Shown: piece by piece, positions 9,901 to 18,931 of the stretch
Layout of the letters: each line of letters opens with the position of its first letter
Position numbering within the stretch: position 1 is the stretch's first letter
NCBI RefSeq assembly: GCF_031729055.1
Contig: NZ_JAVMIP010000005.1
Location: 1-64,000, forward strand
Direction: 5' to 3'
Origin: Pseudocalidococcus azoricus BACA0444
GTDB lineage: Bacteria > Cyanobacteriota > Cyanobacteriia > Thermosynechococcales > Thermosynechococcaceae
DNA length: 64,000 bases
Notes under the pieces: generated by a model
The model's database searches: none
What the model saw: only the letters and a program-made list of their open reading frames with translations
Told to the model about the DNA's origin: nothing
Made by a program: the position numbers and the translations under genes

Positions 9901-12900
9901 CAAGACATCGTGCTCAACGCCTTACGGCATCTAAGGTAGAGGAACCTGTGTCAAGACCTAATCAAAGGCATTGGGGAGTTGTGCTCAACGCCTTACGGCA
10001 TCTAAGGTAGAGGAACGAAATTTAAGAAATACTTAGGGTCTCCAATCTTTTGTGCTCAACGCCTTACGGCATCTAAGGTAGAGGAACTTAACAAGAGTTA
10101 CGGCTTTCTATCTGCTAACGAATGTGCTCAACGCCTTACGGCATCTAAGGTAGAGGAACTGATGTGAGCATTTCCAGATGATGCAGCCCCATAAAGTGCT
10201 CAACGCCTTACGGCATCTAAGGTAGAGGAACCTGGCTTTCCAAAAGTTCCGCAAAGGCCGGGATGAGGTGCTCAACGCCTTACGGCATCTAAGGTAGAGG
10301 AACCAGACACATCACAGGGTTTACCGTCTAATTCCAGTTGTGCTCAACGCCTTACGGCATCTAAGGTAGAGGAACGAGAAAGTTACTATCGCTGGGATTA
10401 TTTCAGTTGGGTGCTCAACGCCTTACGGCATCTAAGGTAGAGGAACACAGCTTAGTAATTTTGCTCTGGACATAAGAGCGAGTGTGCTCAACGCCTTACG
10501 GCATCTAAGGTAGAGGAACTGATGTGAGCATTTCCAGATGATGCAGCCCCATAAAGTGCTCAACGCCTTACGGCATCTAAGGTAGAGGAACCTGGCTTTC
10601 CAAAAGTTCCGCAAAGGCCGGGATGAGGTGCTCAACGCCTTACGGCATCTAAGGTAGAGGAACCAGACACATCACAGGGTTTACCGTCTAATTCCAGTTG
10701 TGCTCAACGCCTTACGGCATCTAAGGTAGAGGAACCTGGCTTTCCAAAAGTTCCGCAAAGGCCGGGATGAGGTGCTCAACGCCTTACGGCATCTAAGGTA
10801 GAGGAACCAGACACATCACAGGGTTTACCGTCTAATTCCAGTTGTGCTCAACGCCTTACGGCATCTAAGGTAGAGGAACGAGAAAGTTACTATCGCTGGG
10901 ATTATTTCAGTTGGGTGCTCAACGCCTTACGGCATCTAAGGTAGAGGAACAATAGCTACAACTTCTCTGGCGGGTGAATACTGCGTGCTCAACGCCTTAC
11001 GGCATCTAAGGTAGAGGAACGGACGAGTATCCGTAATCTGTTCCCTAGTTTGCGGGTGCTCAACGCCTTACGGCATCTAAGGTAGAGGAACCAAACTGAG
11101 TTTTGTAGTCATCCCACCCTTTCTTAGTGTGCTCAACGCCTTACGGCATCTAAGGTAGAGGAACGGCGTTTAGGGCGGTGATAGCAATCTTTAGCAGACT
11201 GTGCTCAACGCCTTACGGCATCTAAGGTAGAGGAACTACAGAATTGACTTTGGAGCAAATTGCCAATCGGATGTGCTCAACGCCTTACGGCATCTAAGGT
11301 AGAGGAACTTTTTGTTCCAGGGTAATTAAGCGCAACCGTTTCTGTGCTCAACGCCTTACGGCATCTAAGGTAGAGGAACAGTGAAATGAAGTGAAACCAA
11401 GTGAAATGAGATGAAAGTGCTCAACGCCTTACGGCATCTAAGGTAGAGGAACTTCGGCCACGGACTACACGCCGCCGGGATTGCTCGTGCTCAACGCCTT
11501 ACGGCATCTAAGGTAGAGGAACACAATTAACAGATATTTGTTTGACGTACTTAGAAAGTGCTCAACGCCTTACGGCATCTAAGGTAGAGGAACAGCTCCG
11601 AATTAATCCACCGATTACTAACAGATAAAGTGCTCAACGCCTTACGGCATCTAAGGTAGAGGAACCTTTCTAGCTTCTGATTTAGTAGCGCAATTAACTT
11701 GAGTGCTCAACGCCTTACGGCATCTAAGGTAGAGGAACGCCTGATTTTTTTCCCCCTCCAGAAGGGAGGCTCCTGTGCTCAACGCCTTACGGCATCTAAG
11801 GTAGAGGAACTGGAACAGAGAATTGATGGTCGCCCTGACCACCGTGTGCTCAACGCCTTACGGCATCTAAGGTAGAGGAACTAAGTAAGATTATTAAAAA
11901 GATTACTGAATACAAAGAGTGCTCAACGCCTTACGGCATCTAAGGTAGAGGAACTTGAACCAAATGGGGCGGAACGCGTGGCTGAACTGAAGTGCTCAAC
12001 GCCTTACGGCATCTAAGGTAGAGGAACAAAAGATTAGTCAATCGGTCAAATCTGAGATTGACGTGCTCAACGCCTTACGGCATCTAAGGTAGAGGAACCG
12101 GCCAGGCCTGGGCCGCTATCGTTTTTACTGATGTGCTCAACGCCTTACGGCATCTAAGGTAGAGGAACCCCTCGTCGGCTGCATTCCGCTTTAGCCCCCT
12201 CGCGGTGCTCAACGCCTTACGGCATCTAAGGTAGAGGAACTACCGCGCCCTAGTGAATAGTTTTTCCAAAACTCCTGTGCTCAACGCCTTACGGCATCTA
12301 AGGTAGAGGAACTACTTAGTTAAGAGATAGTGGATTAGCAAGTGAAGTGCTCAACGCCTTACGGCATCTAAGGTAGAGGAACTAATACGATTAACAATTA
12401 CTATTACAATACTGTCGTGCTCAACGCCTTACGGCATCTAAGGTAGAGGAACGTGGATTCAGTAAGTAAATCATTCCGAATTAGAAGTGTGCTCAACGCC
12501 TTACGGCATCTAAGGTAGAGGAACCATAGTGATAAACCTCATATTGACCATCATAGTAGTGTGCTCAACGCCTTACGGCATCTAAGGTAGAGGAACTTGC
12601 CTTTTCCGTTGATTTGAACGTTTTGAAATTCGTGCTCAACGCCTTACGGCATCTAAGGTAGAGGAACGCAATAGTCGCACCCGCTACACCACCACAGACT
12701 AAAGTGCTCAACGCCTTACGGCATCTAAGGTAGAGGAACTTTAGATGCCCTGGATAAAGCCCTTGCCGCCTACGAGGTGCTCAACGCCTTACGGCATCTA
12801 AGGTAGAGGAACAAGGGTAAGGAAAAGTTGACGTTGGCCTGGGAAGTGTGCTCAACGCCTTACGGCATCTAAGGTAGAGGAACAATCGCTCCTCTGCCGT

Positions 12901-14891
12901 TAACTGCTCCGGGAACAAGTGCTCAACGCCTTACGGCATCTAAGGTAGAGGAACGAATAGGATTTACAAGAGTCTTTCTAGCCTTTTCAAGTGCTCAACG
13001 CCTTACGGCATCTAAGGTAGAGGAACTAAAAGAAGTGAGGCCCCAAGGGGGGCCGGTTAACGTGCTCAACGCCTTACGGCATCTAAGGTAGAGGAACGAG
13101 CATATTTCAGGTAATTGATTTAGCCTACCTTTTAAGTGCTCAACGCCTTACGGCATCTAAGGTAGAGGAACTGCCCTTTGACCAATTAGCTCTTGGATCT
13201 TGCGAAGTGCTCAACGCCTTACGGCATCTAAGGTAGAGGAACTTGGTTTTCAAAATTACCTATAAAATCTATTGCCAATAGTGCTCAACGCCTTACGGCA
13301 TCTAAGGTAGAGGAACGAACGATCACGTAAAACAACCACAGTCTAAGCGTGTGGTGCTCAACGCCTTACGGCATCTAAGGTAGAGGAACAAGCTCTAAGC
13401 TGTCCCAAGTTACCAGGATTCGATGTGCTCAACGCCTTACGGCATCTAAGGTAGAGGAACCGGCATCGAGGCACGGGGCAAATAGGCTGGGGCGAGTGCT
13501 CAACGCCTTACGGCATCTAAGGTAGAGGAACATTCGCTCGAACCCTGCACCTGCTCCCAGTTAACGGGTGCTCAACGCCTTACGGCATCTAAGGTAGAGG
13601 AACGTGTCACCAGTTCAAGTCTGGTTCCTGGCATTGTTTTTGTGCTCAACGCCTTACGGCATCTAAGGTAGAGGAACTTACCAATCGGGTAAATGTCGGC
13701 CGCCCCGCCGTTGTGCTCAACGCCTTACGGCATCTAAGGTAGAGGAACTTGTGTGCAACTTGCCGACAGTATCGCCTCTGCTGTGCTCAACGCCTTACGG
13801 CATCTAAGGTAGAGGAACTAATTCAAAGACTGAATTTGGAACCGATTCCACACGTGCTCAACGCCTTACGGCATCTAAGGTAGAGGAACGCTAAACAGTG
13901 AGGTCTGGTTAACCCTGCGATCCAGTGCTCAACGCCTTACGGCATCTAAGGTAGAGGAACCAGGACTCCCCCCCCAGGGAAGTTGTAGCTATTTAGTGCT
14001 CAACGCCTTACGGCATCTAAGGTAGAGGAACGGTATTGCAACCACAACTTCCGAATTTTGCTCACAAGTGCTCAACGCCTTACGGCATCTAAGGTAGAGG
14101 AACTGCCCAGGCCAAGATTACCCTCAATCAGTTAATAGTGCTCAACGCCTTACGGCATCTAAGGTAGAGGAACTAATTTCTAATCTCGCCGCAACACGCT
14201 GAAAACTGTGCTCAACGCCTTACGGCATCTAAGGTAGAGGAACCCCTGTAACTGTCCCCGAAATTCGTGAAGTTGATCGGTGCTCAACGCCTTACGGCAT
14301 CTAAGGTAGAGGAACTCCTTCCCCTTACGCGTAAATTTTGGGTCTGCCAGAAGTGCTCAACGCCTTACGGCATCTAAGGTAGAGGAACCGCTTGCCCTTT
14401 CCTACGTTGTCGCCACGACAGAGCGGTGCTCAACGCCTTACGGCATCTAAGGTAGAGGAACTGAACACCCTGATCAAGCTACTTATGCTCGGCTAGTGCT
14501 CAACGCCTTACGGCATCTAAGGTAGAGGAACGAGTTTAGCGTGATGCCACAGGATGAACCATAAGGGGTGCTCAACGCCTTACGGCATCTAAGGTAGAGG
14601 AACACAGCGTCAGACCAACACTGATAAAAAATTCGGAGTGCTCAACGCCTTACGGCATCTAAGGTAGAGGAACTCAATAACCTCAGCAAACTTGTAAATT
14701 CTGTCTTGTGCTCAACGCCTTACGGCATCTAAGGTAGAGGAACTAGTTGATAAAGTGTACAACTTGTCGTTTTGGGTGTAACGTGCTCAACGCCTTACGG
14801 CATCTAAGGTAGAGGAACATCGTGGACGAGTGCGTCTTGCCCTGTTCTGAGTGGAGTGCTCAACGCCTTACGGCATCTAAGGTAGAGGAAC
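6973..14891 (-). CRISPR. Type I-B (MYXAN-like) CRISPR array, 111 repeats by hand count
   Basis: 36-nt repeats recur every 70-75 bp with spacers of about 34-39 nt. On the plus strand each begins GTGCTCAACGCC and ends GGTAGAGGAAC. I counted starts from 6973 to 14856: 111 copies, nearly all identical. The minus-strand reading is preferred: there AUGCC-GUAA-GGCGU forms a five-pair hairpin with a GNRA loop, leaving UUGAGCAC as an 8-nt tag of the kind Cas6 leaves on type I crRNAs; the plus strand has an A-C mismatch in the same stem. The two leftmost repeats carry an extra C (GAGGCAAC), as expected at the old trailer end. Cas2 and the leader lie at the right end. Confidence 0.97.
10160..10914 (-). 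repeat. Segmentally duplicated spacer block inside the array
   Basis: Reading left to right, eleven consecutive spacers have the order A B C D E A B C B C D. A starts TGATGTGAGCATTTCC (10160, 10520), B starts CTGGCTTTCCAAAAG (10232, 10592, 10736), C starts CAGACACATCACAGGG (10304, 10664, 10808) and D starts GAGAAAGTTACTATCG (10376, 10880). E (ACAGCTTAG) occurs once, at 10447. Copies look identical. Unequal recombination between repeats is the simplest cause. Confidence 0.95.
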
Positions 14892-14960
14892 CGCCCCCGC
14901 TGAAAGGCTTACCAGGCCAGGCCTAGGTTGAGGTCTTTCAAGGATCGGTAAAAACAGGTG

Positions 14961-15142
14961 GTGCTCAACGTCTTACAGCATCTAATTAACTATAATTGTA
15001 GCACGAAATGCTTGCTGTATCAGAGCTGTAGGTCATGCAAGTATCGTAGAAACTAACAACAACTTCAAAAATCAGTGTTGAGGGGCCATTGAGCCAAATC
15101 AGGGATTGATCAATGACAAACACGTTCGGATACTTGCATTGG
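14961..15142 (-). promoter_or_regulatory. CRISPR leader with degenerate repeat and inverted repeat
   Basis: The stretch between cas2 and the array holds a degraded repeat (14961-14990, plus strand GTGCTCAACGTCTTACAGCA then divergent). It is separated from the last good repeat by 69 nt instead of about 36. On the minus strand TGCTACAAT (extended -10, box at 14995-15000) would start a transcript inside or just before the degraded repeat and read through the whole array. The arms ATGCAAGTATC (15035-15045) and GATACTTGCAT (15129-15139) form an 11-bp inverted repeat inside the leader. Leader assignment follows from position next to cas2 and repeat orientation. Confidence 0.65.
14995..15000 (-). 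promoter_or_regulatory. Candidate extended -10 box of the CRISPR leader
   Basis: Minus strand reads TGCTACAAT, an extended -10 (TGn plus TACAAT). No convincing -35 hexamer is present 17 bp upstream, consistent with an extended -10 promoter. It points into the array. Read from sequence only; no transcript start is known. Confidence 0.45.
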
Positions 15143-15436
15143 CTAAAAGATTTGGTGAGCATCGCTAGACTCAATCCAGGCCCCAGGCCGATTACAACCA
15201 CACAAGCGTTCCCGACAACGTTCACACAGGCCAACTAACAAAAGAGCATCTTCGGGTTCGAGAATCTTTTCGAGTTCCCAACGGAGTTTTTCGCAGTTGC
15301 GTTGAGTCAATAGACACCGAAAAATCGAGAACTGCAAGCTTTCACCGTAACCCTTGAGAAGTTTATAGGCTTTGCGCCAACGTTTTGGGTCGCGAATGTC
15401 ATAGCAGATGAGATACCAGTTTTGTTTTTCTGCCAT
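15143..15436 (-). CDS. cas2: CRISPR adaptation nuclease-fold protein Cas2
   Basis: 97 aa from ATG at 15436, which lies one base after the cas1 stop. Cas2 forms the Cas1-Cas2 integrase complex that inserts new spacers at the leader end. The N-terminal beta strand YLICYDIRDPKRWRKAYKL carries the family's conserved Asp, followed by GYGESLQFSIFRC and a cysteine-rich segment GLCERCRERLCGC. An upstream in-frame start would overlap cas1 by about 38 bases and is less likely. It is the last gene of the cas operon and is followed by the leader and array. Assignment is secure. Confidence 0.95.
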   Translation of the reverse strand: MAEKQNWYLICYDIRDPKRWRKAYKLLKGYGESLQFSIFRCLLTQRNCEKLRWELEKILEPEDALLLVGLCERCRERLCGCNRPGAWIESSDAHQIF

Positions 15437-15437
15437 G

Positions 15438-17093
15438 TCAGCGCACCACCAACTTAGCGAATAATCCTGGCTCACCCATCCATTCCTTTTCCAATAGGCG
15501 TACCTCTAATTCCAATAACCGGCGATAGGTGAGGGAGTAATTGGTGACCGGATGCTTCCATTTTTCTTGCTTGCGGCGTTCATAGGCATCAATTAATTTC
15601 CGCCGGCCACTCTCACTCAGCCAAACTTGGGAACCTCGGCATTCAAAATCCGTACTAATTTCCCATTGATTACGATTAATTGAGGCGACCACAACCATAT
15701 CCACTAGGGGCACACGGAAAATCTCCATTAAATCTAAGGCTAAGGGGGCGGCTTGAGAGCGGGGCTGATGGTAAAACCCAAGGGCAGGCTCCAGGCCAAC
15801 GGTGAGAATCCCATTCATCACGTCTTTGAGCAGCAGGGCATAGCCAAAACTGAGGAGGGCATTAAATGGATCTTTGGGGGGGCGACGATTACGGCCGGAA
15901 AATTTGAGTTCTTCCGGAATCCGCTCAGTTAATAGGGCGGGTAAAGCGGAAAAATAGAGGGCGGCCAGATTTCCCTCCAGGCCCAGGAGCGATTCCAGAG
16001 AGTTGACTTGCTCGATCTGTTTGAGGACGGCCTGCATTTGTTCAATGATTGGGGTGACGGTGGTGAGAATATCAGACTTTCCCCGCTGACCCCGCATGAG
16101 AAACTTGCGTTGGCTTTGGCCCCGACAGGTGACGAGTAATTTGGCTAAATGTAGGCAGACTTGGGCATCGGATAGGGCTTGATATTGACGAATCCGGCGT
16201 TGAATACTGCCTTGGCGGGGATCAAAACTGCCGATGTAGCGACCGCCCCCGGTAATAAAATGCACCCCAATATCTCGACTGACACAAAAATGCAGGGCCT
16301 GGGTCGAAATTTGGGAAAAGCTGTGGAGAACGACTTGACTCACCCGCTGGGCAGGTAATTTTTCCTCGGGCTGGTCTCGATGGTTGATCTTGATTTGCTC
16401 ACCGGATTTACCCACTTTCGAGCCAGGGGTGAGGACATGAATAATCTCCCGGTCATCATCGCGGGGAAAAAGGCGAAATGTGGCTCGCTCGGGGTCTTGA
16501 GATAAACGGGCTTCTTCCGGCAGGCAAACAGGGGCAAGGGAGCAACTGGCACAGAGTTTTTCATTGGTGGCCACGGGGGGGCGTTGCAGCGATTGACGCA
16601 GGGCCTGGGCTTGTTGAATTGCAGTCAGGACTTTTTGGCGGCCGGCAGTTGTTAGGGGAACTCGCACCATGACGTTATCGGCATGATAGCGAATTCGACC
16701 TTCTTGGATGGGAATATTTAACGCCTCTTCAATCAAATAGGCATAGGCTAAGATTTGGAGTTCGTCACTGGCCCAGGCCTGGGGTTGTTTATTTTGATCT
16801 CGATAGCAGCGGCCCCGTTTGTGTTCGTAGGGAATCACTTGACCATTGCGAGTGCGTAGAGCATCCACCCGGCCCCGAATGCCCAAGGTTTCACTTTCGA
16901 GGTTTAATTCTTCCCAATCTTCATCCTCTTGTTTTTGCAGTTCCACATGGAGCCGCCGCCCCGCAAACACTGCTGCATCTTGGGTATAAAGCTCTTCGAC
17001 TTCCTCTAAATAAAACAATCTGGGGCAATAGGCCAGGGCATGAAGGGCACAAACTCGGATCGTTGGGATAATTGGGGGGGCCTGGGTCAGCAT
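15438..17093 (-). CDS. cas4-cas1: Cas4-Cas1 fusion protein
   Basis: 551 aa from ATG at 17093; a TTG ten codons further upstream is possible. The N-terminal part (about 1-200) is Cas4, a RecB-like nuclease that trims prespacers: YCPRLFYLEEVEEL carries the first iron-sulfur cysteine, YEHKRGR the nuclease Glu-x-Lys, and CASCSLAPVC the remaining three cysteines. The rest is the Cas1 integrase, with catalytic Glu in LEGNLAALYF, His in GFYHQPRS and Asp in LALDLMEIFR. Cas4-Cas1 fusions are known in I-G systems and in MYXAN-type I systems such as the Myxococcus dev locus, whose gene order this operon resembles. It follows cas5 after a 151-bp gap and precedes cas2 by one base. Confidence 0.95.
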   Translation of the reverse strand: MLTQAPPIIPTIRVCALHALAYCPRLFYLEEVEELYTQDAAVFAGRRLHVELQKQEDEDWEELNLESETLGIRGRVDALRTRNGQVIPYEHKRGRCYRDQNKQPQAWASDELQILAYAYLIEEALNIPIQEGRIRYHADNVMVRVPLTTAGRQKVLTAIQQAQALRQSLQRPPVATNEKLCASCSLAPVCLPEEARLSQDPERATFRLFPRDDDREIIHVLTPGSKVGKSGEQIKINHRDQPEEKLPAQRVSQVVLHSFSQISTQALHFCVSRDIGVHFITGGGRYIGSFDPRQGSIQRRIRQYQALSDAQVCLHLAKLLVTCRGQSQRKFLMRGQRGKSDILTTVTPIIEQMQAVLKQIEQVNSLESLLGLEGNLAALYFSALPALLTERIPEELKFSGRNRRPPKDPFNALLSFGYALLLKDVMNGILTVGLEPALGFYHQPRSQAAPLALDLMEIFRVPLVDMVVVASINRNQWEISTDFECRGSQVWLSESGRRKLIDAYERRKQEKWKHPVTNYSLTYRRLLELEVRLLEKEWMGEPGLFAKLVVR

Positions 17094-17244
17094 GATCTTC
17101 AGAAGGAATGGCAACACGCCCAAGTTAGCTTGTTACGGATAACTAGTCAGGGTTTTCATGCGAATGACCAATTCCCCTTCCTATCAATCAGTCAGAAGAT
17201 TCTCAACACCTACTTAGAATAGCTATAAGTTTTTACACAGAAAA

Positions 17245-17904
17245 TTAACCACGAGGATCAACTATTGGTGTGAATTTATCTTCTTCTGGCTCTGAATAAA
17301 TTAATAATGGAGACTCTTCAAATTGATACCGCCTCCATCGAGTATGAAAAGCTCCAACGTGATCAACCCAAATCGGTAACTCAATTTGTCCATTATTCTG
17401 AGGATTCAGCCAGTGCCAACCCTGAAAATTCCCATTCCATTGGCAAAGTTTCTCACTCCAATCAGGTAAATCAGAGATCAATGAAATATCATCAACCGCA
17501 TCATCACTTAAGCCTAGACTAACGATACCAGTGCGATTGACCCTCTCTGGTGTGATGATTGCCTCAGTTAATCGAGCTTCGAGGGTACGACCGTTGGTTT
17601 CCTGACTACTATCCACCCAGCATAGAAAGTCAATGCCACAGAGAGTTTCAATGAAGTCTGGAGTACGAGATACACCATACTTAGCACCACTCATCCGACG
17701 GAGTGTGCGAGAGATACGAGGCTGTCTGGCAAATGCCAAAGCTAGTTTCACTCCAGAATGATTAGCTCGGAATCGCTCTCCTACAAGGGAAAGCAGCATT
17801 CCATAGACTGTTGCAGGTGGAGGAAAAGGATAAGTTTCTGCTAGTGAGCGAGCATAGGACTTACGAAAGCTGGCATAGGGCACTTCAATATGCAAAGTGA
17901 TCAC
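17245..17904 (-). CDS. cas5: Cascade subunit Cas5 (MYXAN/DevS type)
   Basis: 219 aa from a GTG start whose GTGA overlaps the cas7 stop. Cas5 caps the 5' tag of the crRNA within the Cascade complex. Residues 1-40 contain the RAMP-fold start MITLHIEVPYASFRKSYA and the conserved block YPFPPPATVYGMLLSLVGE seen across Cas5 families. The rest fits a DevS-like Cas5 of the MYXAN subtype. Short, as expected for a Cas5 without extra domains. Because the start is GTG and overlaps cas7, Cas5 is probably made by coupled translation at lower stoichiometry than Cas7. Confidence 0.88.
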   Translation of the reverse strand: MITLHIEVPYASFRKSYARSLAETYPFPPPATVYGMLLSLVGERFRANHSGVKLALAFARQPRISRTLRRMSGAKYGVSRTPDFIETLCGIDFLCWVDSSQETNGRTLEARLTEAIITPERVNRTGIVSLGLSDDAVDDISLISDLPDWSEKLCQWNGNFQGWHWLNPQNNGQIELPIWVDHVGAFHTRWRRYQFEESPLLIYSEPEEDKFTPIVDPRG

Positions 17905-18896
17905 GAATTCCCTCCTGCCACCACTTGAGGCGCAACAGCTTGATAACTTGGGTCAAGCAGAGCAATACGTCTCCGAGCTTCATCAACCGCAACTTTTACC
18001 CCTTTGAAAACAGTCACGCCCAACTCTTCTAGTTTTTTACCCTCTGTTGTGGTTACTACTTCCCCACCCACGATCAGTTCCGATGCAGAAATATCACCTG
18101 CTTCCACTCGATGCAGCAGTTTTGCGATTGTATAGGTACGATTCTCTTCATCATGTTCAAAACAGTTCTGAATTTTAGACGAATGGGCACTCGTTACCCG
18201 CAAAACAATGGAGGCAGGGGAGAAATCATAGGCAAATCGAGCATGGTTGCCAGCAACGGGAGGTAAGTCAGCCACAGCACTCATCAGCTGACCAATATGG
18301 GCTTTATTGATCACATCTGAAAGATTTAATCCAAAGAAGTATTGATACTCCGTTGTATGCATTTCAGCCGCATACAAAGATAACTGCCCAGCTTCTTTAG
18401 CACCGCTTACACAGTTGAAAGAAAGTTCCCCGCGATAAGGTCGTAAACTTACAGCGCGTCCCACAGCCAGAGGACTCTGACGGATTGTTACCGTTCCTTT
18501 GGCTTTACTCCTACCCTTGCCTTTCTTGGGTTGTTCGTCATCAGCAGCTTCTTCCACCACCTCTTCTTTCTCAGCTACGCTAGCCTTAGCATCCATAAAG
18601 CCCATTAGGTCATCATCAATACGAACAGCCCCCGCAACAGGATTCCAGTAGGTGCGATCTTTATCAAAATATTCAAGCTTGCCATTCTCGAATTTTCGGT
18701 TGACAGATTCTGGGCTTTCAAGTTGAAAATAATAGCGGAGTGCAAACCGAATTGCTTCCGCAGAGACGCTGGTATGCAGGTCATCTTGATGAAATACCTT
18801 TTGCAAGGTTGTAGTATTGCCAATGTTGTCGCCTCGATTATTTGCAGCAACCGCTTCGCCAGTCAAAACAGTCCCGTACAAGTAGTGAACAGTCAT
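17901..18896 (-). CDS. cas7: Cascade backbone subunit Cas7 (Cst2/DevR family)
   Basis: 331 aa from ATG at 18896. Cas7 polymerises along the crRNA spacer to form the backbone of Cascade. The N-terminus MTVHYLYGTVLTGEAVAAN, followed by NRGDNIGNTTTLQKV, is characteristic of the DevR/Cst2 group of Cas7. Residues about 115-140 are a highly charged linker (EEVVEEAADDEQPKKGKGR) that is probably an exposed loop. The arginine- and glycine-rich core RAVSLRPYRGELSFNCVSG follows. It sits 35 bp after cas8 and overlaps cas5 by 4 bp. Subtype naming rests on gene order and recalled family features. Confidence 0.9.
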   Translation of the reverse strand: MTVHYLYGTVLTGEAVAANNRGDNIGNTTTLQKVFHQDDLHTSVSAEAIRFALRYYFQLESPESVNRKFENGKLEYFDKDRTYWNPVAGAVRIDDDLMGFMDAKASVAEKEEVVEEAADDEQPKKGKGRSKAKGTVTIRQSPLAVGRAVSLRPYRGELSFNCVSGAKEAGQLSLYAAEMHTTEYQYFFGLNLSDVINKAHIGQLMSAVADLPPVAGNHARFAYDFSPASIVLRVTSAHSSKIQNCFEHDEENRTYTIAKLLHRVEAGDISASELIVGGEVVTTTEGKKLEELGVTVFKGVKVAVDEARRRIALLDPSYQAVAPQVVAGGNS

Positions 18897-18931
18897 GATT
18901 TTATCTCTCTCAATATTGTTGGTGAATAGAG

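Noticed and set aside
10432..11842. Minus-strand open frames inside the CRISPR array with the repeated peptide FLYLRCRKALST
   Set aside because: They are translations of the CRISPR repeat itself; period and content match the repeats, not a protein.
13604..13641. A tRNA gene fragment as a host RNA gene
   Set aside because: The segment lies exactly between two CRISPR repeats and has spacer length, so it is a captured spacer, not a tRNA gene.
14892..14990. Homing-spacer arrangement of a CRISPR-associated transposon (divergent repeat plus atypical spacer)
   Set aside because: No tnsA, tnsB, tnsC or tniQ gene is present in the window and Cas3 and the adaptation genes are complete, so a CAST is not supported.
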